DNA of 14,034 bases from Schleiferiaceae bacterium. Its GTDB lineage: Bacteria > Bacteroidota > Bacteroidia > Flavobacteriales > Schleiferiaceae. A program made the translations under genes and the position numbers. How positions within the stretch are numbered: position 1 is the stretch's first letter; every line of letters begins with the position of its first letter. The notes under the pieces are model-generated. The model did no database searches. It was given only the letters and a program-made list of their open reading frames with translations, and was not told the origin of the DNA. Of the stretch, positions 1 through 6,858 are shown one piece after another. Location: positions 1 through 14,034 of the forward strand of contig JAURAE010000027.1 in the NCBI GenBank assembly GCA_030829675.1. The letters are read 5' to 3'.

Positions 1-90
1 GTTTTAGGAATGCCTGCAATCGCTTCCAGTAATTCTTTTGGAGCAGTTAACCCAGTGCTGATAAACTACGAATTTGGAACAAGGCATGTT

Positions 91-1644
91 ATGAACGCCC
101 CTTCAGTCAATATCCATGACGAAAAAATACTGATCCTCGATTTTGGCTCTCAGTACACGCAGTTGATTGCGCGTCGCGTGAGAGAACTCAACGTCTATTG
201 TGAAATCCACCCCTTCAATAATCCACCCGCCCTCACAGAGGACATTAAAGGTGTGATTCTCAGCGGTTCTCCTTACAGCACATTGCAAGAAGATGCTCCT
301 CAGTTTGATTTGAGTGATATTAAGGGGAAGCTGCCATTGCTCGGTGTTTGTTACGGTGCTCAATACATGGCACTTGTAGGCGGGGGGCAAGTTGCTCCTA
401 GCGAAATCCGCGAGTACGGAAGAGCCAACCTAAGTGAGGTGGATGCCACTTCGGATTTATTCCAAGGAGTGGGCGCCGGATCTCAGGTTTGGATGAGCCA
501 CGGGGATACCATCATGGAATTGCCCATAGATTTTGAAGTCATTGCCTCTACGCACGACGTTCGTGTGGCAGGATATAAAGTAAAGGACGAAGCTACCTAC
601 GGTATTCAGTTCCACCCTGAAGTGTACCACAGTACAGACGGTACTCAGTTGTTGAAGAACTTCTTGTACGACGTAGTCGGGGTAAGCGGGGATTGGACTC
701 CAGCACACTTTGTCGATGAAACGGTAGCGCAACTCAAGGCCCAGCTTGGCAATGATAAAGTCGTGCTTGGACTTTCAGGGGGTGTGGATAGCTCTGTCGC
801 TGCCATGCTTTTACACAAAGCAATTGGGGCAAATTTGTATTGCATCTTCGTCAACAACGGTCTCCTCCGCAAAGACGAGTTCACTCAGGTGTTGAAACAG
901 TACGAAGGGATGGGCCTTAACGTAAAAGGCGTAGATGCTTCGGATCGTTTCTTAGATGCATTAGCAGGTATTGAAGAGCCAGAGGCCAAGCGCAAAGCCA
1001 TTGGACGTGTGTTCATTGAAGTATTTGACGATGAAGCACATATGATTGAGGATGTGGTTTGGTTAGCTCAGGGTACCATCTACCCAGATATCATTGAAAG
1101 TATTAGCGTGAAAGGTCCATCTGCGACCATTAAGTCACACCACAACGTAGGGGGTCTTCCAGATTTCATGAAGTTGAAAGTAGTAGAGCCGTTGAAGACG
1201 TTGTTCAAAGACGAGGTTCGCAGAGTGGGGGCTTCTATGGACATGAGTGCAGAATTGCTAGGACGTCATCCGTTCCCTGGGCCAGGTTTAGCCATTCGTA
1301 TTCTCGGAGATATCACGGCTGAAAAAGTGCGTATCCTTCAAGAGGTAGATCACATTTTCATCAATGGATTGAAAACAGAAGGTCTTTACGATAAAGTTTG
1401 GCAAGCTGGTTGCATACTCTTACCTGTGAACTCCGTGGGAGTGATGGGAGATGAAAGAACCTACGAAAAAGTTGTAGCGCTTCGTGCGGTAGAAAGCACT
1501 GACGGTATGACGGCTGATTGGGTACATCTTCCTTATGAATTCCTAGCGAAGGTCAGCAACCAAATTATTAATAAGGTGAAGGGAGTGAACCGCGTTGTGT
1601 ACGACATCAGCTCCAAACCACCGGCCACCATTGAATGGGAATAA
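91..1644 (+). CDS. guaA: GMP synthase (glutamine-hydrolysing)
   Basis: Makes GMP from XMP, ATP and glutamine, the last step of guanine nucleotide synthesis in the cytoplasm. The 517-residue protein has the full family layout. An N-terminal class I glutamine amidotransferase domain carries the nucleophile Cys87 in GVCYGAQ and the His175/Glu177 pair in GIQFHPEV. The ATP-pyrophosphatase P-loop SGGVDSS lies at about 229-235. The C-terminal dimerisation domain ends in the typical SSKPPATIEWE. I chose the ATG at 91 because family members start just before the ILDFGSQY strand. The frame stays open upstream to the window edge, including an ATG at 10, but those extra 27 residues resemble no GuaA N-terminus. 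The 3' end overlaps the next gene by 10 nt, suggesting co-transcription. No residue looks abnormal. Confidence 0.96.
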   Translation: MNAPSVNIHDEKILILDFGSQYTQLIARRVRELNVYCEIHPFNNPPALTEDIKGVILSGSPYSTLQEDAPQFDLSDIKGKLPLLGVCYGAQYMALVGGGQVAPSEIREYGRANLSEVDATSDLFQGVGAGSQVWMSHGDTIMELPIDFEVIASTHDVRVAGYKVKDEATYGIQFHPEVYHSTDGTQLLKNFLYDVVGVSGDWTPAHFVDETVAQLKAQLGNDKVVLGLSGGVDSSVAAMLLHKAIGANLYCIFVNNGLLRKDEFTQVLKQYEGMGLNVKGVDASDRFLDALAGIEEPEAKRKAIGRVFIEVFDDEAHMIEDVVWLAQGTIYPDIIESISVKGPSATIKSHHNVGGLPDFMKLKVVEPLKTLFKDEVRRVGASMDMSAELLGRHPFPGPGLAIRILGDITAEKVRILQEVDHIFINGLKTEGLYDKVWQAGCILLPVNSVGVMGDERTYEKVVALRAVESTDGMTADWVHLPYEFLAKVSNQIINKVKGVNRVVYDISSKPPATIEWE

Positions 1645-3155
1645 GAAAGAGCATATGGATGTTCATGTTGCTGTTGGCAGCGACAGCTCACGGACAAAGT
1701 ATTACTGAGCACATTGTGGTCAAGGGAAATACGCTGTATTCTATTTCAAAAACTTACGGTATTACTGTAGAAGCCTTGCAAGAGGCGAACCCTCAAATCT
1801 CAGGGACAGCATTGTCTGTAGGAGATACCCTGCTTATTCCAAGTATTGATCATCCGGCTCCCACGGCTGAGGTTCAACCTAGTGAAACCACGAGTCCAGC
1901 GTCTGTGGATGCGGGCTATGAAATGTATAAGGTTAAAAAGGGCGATACGCCGGCAGATCTTGCGAAAGCCTGGGGATTCACTACGATGCGTGCCTTCTAC
2001 AGATTGAACCCAGATGCTCGTACAGATTGGAAGAAGGGGATGATTCTGGTAAAGCCTGTACAGCCAGGTACTTTCGAGGAGAGCCCTAAAGATTCGGTAG
2101 CAATTACAGCTGGTTCCGATAGTGCAGTTTCCGTCGAACTTCTTGATGAAGTACAAATTTTAGGCTTGTTGCCATTTTTCCACAGAGATTACATCAACGA
2201 AACGCCGTTGGCCAAACGCAGCCCCTTAGCGCTGAGTTTCCGTCAGGGGATGGAATTAGCCATTGATGAGGTCAATGATTCAACACGTACCGTTGGTATA
2301 ACCTTCGCGGATACCTACAACCACGCAGATTCGTTGCGCTTGGCTATTGAGCGTAATCCGTTGGATTCTTTTGACCTTGTTGTAGGTCCCTTGTATTCCA
2401 AACGAGTGATGGAAATCAGTAAGCACTCCCTAGCCAACAAAGTTATAAGCCCACTGAGTAAAAATGCGTCGATCAATGCGTCGCCATTACAAAATGCGGT
2501 CGTAGCTGAAGAATATCAGTGGCAGGCTATTATTGATTTAGTGGCGCAGCGTCAAGAAGTGGCCGTTTTGATGGCCAATCCAAGAAGGACCCTCATCGTC
2601 GCCCAAAGCTCTGCGAAAACAGAGGCTGCCATGAGCGGAATGTTTTCAGTATTCAATGACCCAAAGGTCATGAAGGCAACAGAGGGATGGAAAGAAAACG
2701 AACGATTGGTATTTTTGGATACTACCATCCATTATGACCTAATCGTCTATGATAGTGATCCCGCCTTTGTTTTGGATGTGTTACGTAACCTCCGAGCAGG
2801 AAACGCGTCCTATACATGGTATACCATCGAAAACCAAATCGTCGACAACGGCATTACGCAGGATAACTTTGCAAGAGAAAAAGGGGTAGTATGTGCCTAT
2901 TCCTCGTACATAGACTACCGCAGCGATTCTGCCATGTCCATGGTCCAATCCTTCCGTGAAAGGTTTGGTGCGCAACCTGACGAATATGCTATAAAGGGAT
3001 ATGATGTTGCCCAGTTCTATGTACGTAATCTTACCGAGGGCACAGGAGCGTATCGCGGGGTATCACTAGGATTTATACCAAACGAACAAGGAAAGAATAT
3101 GTATACTGAGCTCCGTGTTTTCCAAGATTTGGAGTGGCGAAAAATGAATCCTTAA
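1635..3155 (+). CDS. Secreted LysM and type-I periplasmic-binding-fold protein
   Basis: A 506-residue exported protein. Residues 1-20 form a signal peptide ending AHG before Gln21, with no lipobox Cys. Two LysM peptidoglycan-binding modules follow: about 26-69 (HIVVKGNTLYSISKTYGI) and about 97-141 (MYKVKKGDTPADLAKAWGF). After a Ser/Thr/Pro-rich linker, residues from about 172 to the end resemble the type-I periplasmic binding fold of branched-chain amino-acid receptors and LpoA (LGLLPFF, LALSFRQGMELAIDEVN, DLVVGPLYS). No ABC-transporter genes sit nearby, so a wall-bound sensor or peptidoglycan-synthesis cofactor is more plausible than nutrient uptake; that is inference. The ATG lies inside the guaA 3' end (10-nt overlap), so translation is probably coupled. 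From memory, proteins of this type also follow guaA in other Flavobacteriia. Confidence 0.85.
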   Translation: MGIRKSIWMFMLLLAATAHGQSITEHIVVKGNTLYSISKTYGITVEALQEANPQISGTALSVGDTLLIPSIDHPAPTAEVQPSETTSPASVDAGYEMYKVKKGDTPADLAKAWGFTTMRAFYRLNPDARTDWKKGMILVKPVQPGTFEESPKDSVAITAGSDSAVSVELLDEVQILGLLPFFHRDYINETPLAKRSPLALSFRQGMELAIDEVNDSTRTVGITFADTYNHADSLRLAIERNPLDSFDLVVGPLYSKRVMEISKHSLANKVISPLSKNASINASPLQNAVVAEEYQWQAIIDLVAQRQEVAVLMANPRRTLIVAQSSAKTEAAMSGMFSVFNDPKVMKATEGWKENERLVFLDTTIHYDLIVYDSDPAFVLDVLRNLRAGNASYTWYTIENQIVDNGITQDNFAREKGVVCAYSSYIDYRSDSAMSMVQSFRERFGAQPDEYAIKGYDVAQFYVRNLTEGTGAYRGVSLGFIPNEQGKNMYTELRVFQDLEWRKMNP

Positions 3156-3206
3156 GTTGAACAATCAGGGTGGGCTAAGGGTTTATTGAACTATAAAAAC
3201 CGCATT

Positions 3207-3686
3207 ATGCCCCTACATAAAGCCCTCGATATCGGCGACCGTATTCCGGACTTCGAATTACAAGACCAACACGGTCAATGGGTTAAAAGAGAAGATTTTG
3301 AAGGGAAACCTCTTGTCATTTTCTTTTATCCAAAAGACCATACGCCTGGTTGTACCGCTGAAGCCTGTTCTTTTAGAGATTTTGAAAGTGAGTTTCAAGC
3401 AGCTGGTGCACAGGTTATTGGTATAAATGATGCTGATGTAAGTATGCATAAAAGCTTCGCCGATAAGTATGCGTTAACATATCCAGTACTAAGTGATCCA
3501 GGTCATGTAGTTCGAAAATCATTCGGTGCACCTGGATTGCTCTTTAATACCGTAGCGAATAGAATTACCTATGTCACTGATGGTTCCCATAAAGTGGCGT
3601 ATATTTTCAAAAGTTTATTTCGAGCCAACGATCACGTGTCGGAGAGCTTGGAGTTTGTAAAAAAATTGGTTCATGACACCCATTGA
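3207..3686 (+). CDS. PrxQ/BCP-type peroxiredoxin
   Basis: A thiol peroxidase of about 159 residues that reduces hydrogen peroxide and organic or lipid hydroperoxides using thioredoxin. The peroxidatic Cys49 is in the TPGCT motif. A resolving Cys54 five residues later, in TPGCTAEAC, is the PrxQ/BCP signature. The preceding FFYPKD strand and DPGHVVRKSFGA later on are also typical. I chose the ATG at 3207, which gives normal family length with an N-terminus right before DRIPDFEL. An in-frame TTG at 3186 would add seven residues and cannot be excluded. There is no signal peptide, so it should be cytoplasmic. It ends 14 nt inside crtZ, placing a peroxide scavenger in the same transcript as a carotenoid gene. 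No convincing promoter was seen in the 51 nt upstream, so it may be read from guaA. Confidence 0.92.
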   Translation: MPLHKALDIGDRIPDFELQDQHGQWVKREDFEGKPLVIFFYPKDHTPGCTAEACSFRDFESEFQAAGAQVIGINDADVSMHKSFADKYALTYPVLSDPGHVVRKSFGAPGLLFNTVANRITYVTDGSHKVAYIFKSLFRANDHVSESLEFVKKLVHDTH

Positions 3687-4140
3687 GATTAGCATCGCAT
3701 TGTTGACCTTTTTCGCCATGGAAGGTGTAGCCTGGGCAGCCCATAAATACCTGATGCATGGTATATTATGGTTTCTTCACGACGATCACCACACCAAGAC
3801 GCCTGGTGCCTTAGAAAAGAACGATACGTTCTTTTTAATTTTCGCCATTCCTTCCTGGTTGTGCATTATGCTTGGTTTATTCAACGGAAATGGAATCAGC
3901 GTGGCTATTGGGGCTGGTATCGCTTTATATGGCTTCGCATATGCCTTGGTCCATGAACTCTTTATTCACCAAAGACTGCCGGTTTTAAAGAAATCCCGTT
4001 TTGTATATTGGGAAGCGGTACGATTGGCGCACAAGATGCACCACCGCCACCTAGGTAAAGAAAACGGAGAGAATTTTGGGATGTTATGGGTACATCCAAA
4101 ATACATCCGACAGGTACGCCAAATGCGCGCCAATTCTTAG
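3673..4140 (+). CDS. crtZ: Beta-carotene hydroxylase, CrtZ type
   Basis: A 155-residue membrane di-iron oxygenase of the fatty acid hydroxylase superfamily that adds the 3-hydroxyl group to beta-ionone rings. All histidine boxes of CrtZ are visible: His24/His29 in HKYLMHG, His36/His39/His40 in HDDHH, His94/His99 in HELFIHQRLP, and His120/His123/His124 in HKMHHRH. Hydrophobic segments at about 5-20, 52-70 and 74-93 fit an integral membrane protein. Length matches bacterial CrtZ. The start codon lies inside the peroxiredoxin 3' end (14-nt overlap), and the lycopene cyclase follows at once, so crtZ and the cyclase are very probably co-expressed. Substrates could be a bicyclic carotene (giving zeaxanthin) or the single ring of a gamma-carotene derivative (giving saproxanthin); the sequence does not decide. 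Confidence 0.93.
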   Translation: MTPIEISIALLTFFAMEGVAWAAHKYLMHGILWFLHDDHHTKTPGALEKNDTFFLIFAIPSWLCIMLGLFNGNGISVAIGAGIALYGFAYALVHELFIHQRLPVLKKSRFVYWEAVRLAHKMHHRHLGKENGENFGMLWVHPKYIRQVRQMRANS

Positions 4141-4145
4141 AAACC

Positions 4146-4859
4146 GTGTTAGAAACCAAATGGCTTTATTTATTGCTCAACTTATTCACGGTGAGCGTAC
4201 CGTTGATCCGAAGTTTTGAACCTCGAATCGCGTATTACAAAAGTTTTGGGTCCTTGGGTAAAGCTATGCTCATTTGGAGCGGATTTTTTCTTATTTGGGA
4301 CATTTGGTACACCGATCTTGGCGTGTGGGGATTTACCCCAGATTACCTAAGTGGGGTAGAGCTGTTTGGATTGCCCTTGGGTGAATATCTGTTTTTTATT
4401 ACTGTGCCTTTCGCTTGTGTATTCATCTACAAATGCATGGAATTATTCTTCCCGAATGGTATTGTAAGTGTGGCAGTAGCGAATCGAATTAGTCAGTTGC
4501 TCATCCCTTTTACCCTTGTCATAGGTTTGATGTCATTAGACAAGCTATATACTGCAGCGACCTTCTTGTTACTCGGGGTGGCGCTCATTTATGTGGCTTG
4601 GATTGCTCGTTGTGCCTGGCTTCCTAGGTTCTATGAGAGCTATATTATCGCTCTGCTTCCTTTCTTTTTGAAAAATGGAATCTTAACAGGTTCCTTCTTG
4701 GAAAGCCAAGTCGTTTGGTACAACGATGCGGAAAATCTCGGTATTCGATTGGGTACGATTCCCTTTGAGGACATCTTCTATGGGATGTTACTCATCTTAG
4801 GGATTGTGTACTTCTATGAAAAATTTGAGGCGACCCGTAAGAGCCGCCTCCATAAGTAA
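4146..4859 (+). CDS. crtY: Lycopene cyclase, fused CrtYc-CrtYd type
   Basis: Integral membrane lycopene beta-cyclase of the CrtYcd/CarR class, unrelated to the flavin-dependent CrtY/CrtL. The roughly 237-residue protein is a tandem repeat of two three-helix units, each carrying the domain signature: WGFTP...GLPLGEYLFF at about 61-84, and GIRLGTIPFEDIFYGM at about 199-214. In the first copy the usual Pro-x-Glu-Glu reads PLGE (Gly79), while the second keeps Glu-Asp. I placed the start at GTG 4146, five bases after the crtZ stop, because remembered homologues begin just before the KWLYLLLNLFT helix. An ATG at 4086 in the same frame would add 20 hydrophilic residues encoded entirely over crtZ. 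It closes the crtZ operon and abuts a convergent gene with no spacer. Whether it cyclises one or both ends of lycopene cannot be read. Confidence 0.88.
   Translation: MLETKWLYLLLNLFTVSVPLIRSFEPRIAYYKSFGSLGKAMLIWSGFFLIWDIWYTDLGVWGFTPDYLSGVELFGLPLGEYLFFITVPFACVFIYKCMELFFPNGIVSVAVANRISQLLIPFTLVIGLMSLDKLYTAATFLLLGVALIYVAWIARCAWLPRFYESYIIALLPFFLKNGILTGSFLESQVVWYNDAENLGIRLGTIPFEDIFYGMLLILGIVYFYEKFEATRKSRLHK
4827..4850 (-). terminator. Possible terminator for the SRPBCC gene
   Basis: GAGGCG at 4827-4832 pairs with CGCCTC at 4845-4850, a six-bp stem with a 12-nt loop. Read on the minus strand the stem is followed by AAATTTTT. It would end the SRPBCC transcript inside the 3' end of the convergent cyclase gene. 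The loop is long, so the call is weak. Confidence 0.35.
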
Positions 4860-5453
4860 TTAGTCGATCAATAAGGAATCCGAAGGGGCTATGTTAGCCT
4901 CAGATTCTGTCGCAGCCTCAGCCGCAACCGCAGCGGATTCCACGTATGATTTTAAGTTTTGAAGACCTGCTTCGAAATCTGGTCCGACCCATTTGTCCAT
5001 TTGTGCACCAATGAATCTGCCAAAGAAGCCCATTTCACCGCTCAGGCCCCAGGTAACTTTCGTCGCGCCATTATTCTGGATTTCAAAATCCCAAGAGCCA
5101 TTGCTCACGCCTTGTCCGTCAAAGTGGATTTCAGTTTTCATGGATTGCCCCTCGGTATATTCTAGAATGGACATGTTTCCTCCTCCCATGGCCTCACTGG
5201 TCCAACTGTAGGATCCGCCCACTCCTTGGTGAGTGTCGCCTAGTTCGTAGGTCATGGTAGAATCTAATTGGAACCAAACACTCCAATGTGGCCACGTGCT
5301 GAAATCCGATACTGTATGGCTGATGGCTTCTGGAGCAACATTCATATTTACGGAGCGTTTTACCTCGAAGTTAGCGGGTAGGGTAGCGTTCCAAATGATA
5401 AAAGCGCCTGCGATTACGGCAACAATGATCAAAAGTGTCTTAACAATTTTCAT
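4860..5453 (-). CDS. Membrane-anchored SRPBCC/START-fold protein
   Basis: A 197-residue protein. Residues 5-22 form a single hydrophobic N-terminal anchor. A SRPBCC (polyketide-cyclase/START-like) domain spans about 28-173, recognised by ATLPANFEVKRSVNMNVAP, the aromatic stretch WPHWSVWF, GDTHQGVGGSYSW and the closing long helix (GPDFEAGLQNLKSY). The fold makes a hydrophobic pocket for lipids or other apolar ligands, but no ligand or reaction can be assigned. The tail after about 175 is rich in Ala, Glu and Ser and looks disordered. Orientation of the domain, periplasmic or cytoplasmic, is not certain; periplasmic fits the anchor. It runs opposite to the carotenoid genes and abuts the cyclase stop. 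Proteins of this kind are common solitary flavobacterial genes, so a role in pigment handling is only a guess from position. Confidence 0.82.
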   Translation of the reverse strand: MKIVKTLLIIVAVIAGAFIIWNATLPANFEVKRSVNMNVAPEAISHTVSDFSTWPHWSVWFQLDSTMTYELGDTHQGVGGSYSWTSEAMGGGNMSILEYTEGQSMKTEIHFDGQGVSNGSWDFEIQNNGATKVTWGLSGEMGFFGRFIGAQMDKWVGPDFEAGLQNLKSYVESAAVAAEAATESEANIAPSDSLLID

Positions 5454-5462
5454 GTGTGTTGA

Positions 5463-5492
5463 TTTAGGATGTTGACCAAAGATATACCTTTA
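5463..5492 (+). promoter_or_regulatory. Candidate Bacteroidota promoter for the terC-like gene
   Basis: TTTA at 5463-5466, an 18-nt spacer, then TACCTTTA at 5485-5492, close to TTTG-N19-TAnnTTTG. Transcription would begin roughly 20 nt before the ATG at 5516. The same TACCTTTA box with TTTA upstream recurs before crtD. Confidence 0.5.
5477..5484 (-). promoter_or_regulatory. Candidate -7 box for the SRPBCC gene
   Basis: CAAAGATA on the plus strand reads TATCTTTG on the minus strand, an exact match to the Bacteroidota -7 consensus TAnnTTTG, 23 nt before the SRPBCC ATG. No -33 element sits at the ideal 19-nt spacing; CAAA at 5509-5512 and 5498-5501 are off by about five or six bases. It touches the plus-strand terC box. 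Confidence 0.5.
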
Positions 5493-5515
5493 AAAAGCAA
5501 AAAAATCGCAAACCT

Positions 5516-6247
5516 ATGGAAGCGCTATTGACCGCCCCAGGACTATTATCATTGGCCACCTTGACCTTTTTGGAGATTGTGCTAGGCATTGATAATATCA
5601 TATTCATCTCCCTTGTTTCCAATGATTTGGAAGAAAGTCAGCAGCCTCTGGCGCGTCGTTTGGGTCTGGCGCTGGCGTTGGGGTTCCGAATAATAATGTT
5701 GCTTGGGATTACCTGGCTTATTGGCTTGACGGCGCCGTTGTTTCATCTTGGCGATCATGCAGTTTCCGGGAGGGATGCTATTTTGTTCGCAGGAGGCTTG
5801 TTCTTATTGGCGAAATCCTCCTCTGAGATATTCAAGAAGACAGAGGGAAGAGGACATGGTGAGCATGCACGTAAACCAAAATCTCTAGTAGGTGTGATTA
5901 TCCAGATAGGGTTACTAGATATCGTGTTTAGCTTTGATAGTGTGCTTACGGCCATAGGGATGACCCACGATCTAGTCATCATGATTGTGGCTGTGGTCAT
6001 TTCCATGGTGATTATGTTGACTTTTGCGAAGCCTATTGCGCATTTCATTGAGAATCACGTGAGCTTGCAGATCTTGGCACTGAGTTTCTTGATTATGATC
6101 GGGACAGTTCTGGTCGCCGAAAGTGCGCATGTAGAAATCCCCAAACCCTATGTCTACAGTTCTGTAGGATTCGCGCTAATAGTCCAATTATTGAGCATTC
6201 GCGCGGCTGAAAAGTCCAAATCTACTGGTAGCGGCCCACAAGCCTAA
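5516..6247 (+). CDS. TerC/YgdQ-family integral membrane protein
   Basis: A 243-residue polytopic membrane protein of the TerC superfamily. It shows the two internally related signature helices with acidic residues inside the membrane: Glu20/Asp26 in FLEIVLGIDNIIF, and Asp135/Asp141 in LLDIVFSFDSVLTAIGM. Roughly seven hydrophobic segments are visible, at about 9-33, 50-70, 88-103, 124-145, 152-172, 185-200 and 212-230, with a charged His/Lys-rich loop near 107-122. Family members are linked to metal (manganese) export and tellurite resistance and have been proposed to metalate exported enzymes, but the substrate here is unknown. The ATG at 5516 has no Shine-Dalgarno sequence and is preceded by a plausible promoter. 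Its last 26 nt overlap the 3' end of the convergent next gene. Nothing ties it functionally to the carotenoid genes on either side. Confidence 0.9.
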   Translation: MEALLTAPGLLSLATLTFLEIVLGIDNIIFISLVSNDLEESQQPLARRLGLALALGFRIIMLLGITWLIGLTAPLFHLGDHAVSGRDAILFAGGLFLLAKSSSEIFKKTEGRGHGEHARKPKSLVGVIIQIGLLDIVFSFDSVLTAIGMTHDLVIMIVAVVISMVIMLTFAKPIAHFIENHVSLQILALSFLIMIGTVLVAESAHVEIPKPYVYSSVGFALIVQLLSIRAAEKSKSTGSGPQA

Positions 6248-6791
6248 AATAATCCTTGAGCACGGCCTGATTGGCTTTTTCATTACTCTGTGTGCCGTTC
6301 AGGAGGAGGGAATCCCTTCCTTGAACGATGAAGGCACGGCGGTAATCCAGTGCATTTTGAAACACCCAAGCGGCTAGTCTATAGTGGTCTGCGAAGTCCA
6401 TATGATCAAGGCTAAGGGTAGCCATTGAATCGCCCAATGCGATATGCACCGTATCTGCGAAATAATGTCGTGCATTCGGCTCGGCAATGATATAGGCCTG
6501 GTCCGTTCGCCAAGAATTGATAATGGTGAAGTTCAATAACGGTTGGGTCGTATCGTAGGTGCACTTTAAATAACGATGCACCTTGAATCCTTGTTGGGCC
6601 AATTCTGCTCGCTCCTCCGTCCTGTATTGGTGAATGCGTGTGTTGTTGAAGAAGATTTCGTCGCTCTCCTTCACCAAATAATTGGGCTCCAACTCCCAGT
6701 GCTGCAATTTTTGCTCATAGGGCCATAGGATGCTCAATAGCAACATTGCGGTGAAGAACATTAAAGCGGCACGGTAGAGTTTCTTTTCCAT
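6222..6791 (-). CDS. Conserved-looking membrane-anchored protein of unknown function
   Basis: I do not recognise this 189-residue protein. It has a short positive N-terminus, one hydrophobic segment at about 7-24 (signal anchor) and a mixed alpha/beta soluble part, probably periplasmic. Visible features are a single Cys77, an aromatic and charged middle section (NTRIHQYRTEERAELAQ, YLKCTYDTTQPLLNFTI) and a C-terminal helical part (WVFQNALDYRRAF). There is no catalytic motif or repeat. I chose the ATG at 6791: the frame is open further upstream to 7046, but that extension is antisense to crtD and reads as non-protein-like sequence. It lies head to head with crtD across a 67-nt gap and overlaps the terC-like gene tail to tail by 26 nt. 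The coding sequence looks intact and neighbour-like in composition. Confidence 0.72.
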   Translation of the reverse strand: MEKKLYRAALMFFTAMLLLSILWPYEQKLQHWELEPNYLVKESDEIFFNNTRIHQYRTEERAELAQQGFKVHRYLKCTYDTTQPLLNFTIINSWRTDQAYIIAEPNARHYFADTVHIALGDSMATLSLDHMDFADHYRLAAWVFQNALDYRRAFIVQGRDSLLLNGTQSNEKANQAVLKDYFRLVGRYQ

Positions 6792-6821
6792 CGCTTTTAC
6801 AACAATAAACGGAGTTGGTTG

Positions 6822-6852
6822 TTTACTTGATACCCCTAAGAAAATACCTTTA
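6822..6852 (+). promoter_or_regulatory. Candidate promoter for crtD-cruF
   Basis: TTTA at 6822-6825, exactly 19 nt, then TACCTTTA at 6845-6852, matching TTTG-N19-TAnnTTTG with one change in each box. Only six bases separate the -7 box from the crtD ATG at 6859, so transcription would begin at or within a few bases of the start codon. Confidence 0.6.
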
Positions 6853-6858
6853 CGCCAT

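Noticed and set aside
10..90. N-terminal extension of guaA from the ATG at 10
   Set aside because: The frame is open but the 27 extra residues lack resemblance to GuaA, and family members begin at about 91. A weak TTTG at 37-40 with no well-spaced -7 box was not enough to call a promoter.
4086..4145. ATG at 4086 as the cyclase start
   Set aside because: It would place 20 hydrophilic residues over the crtZ 3' end, whereas remembered homologues start at the first membrane helix. It stays a possible alternative to GTG 4146.
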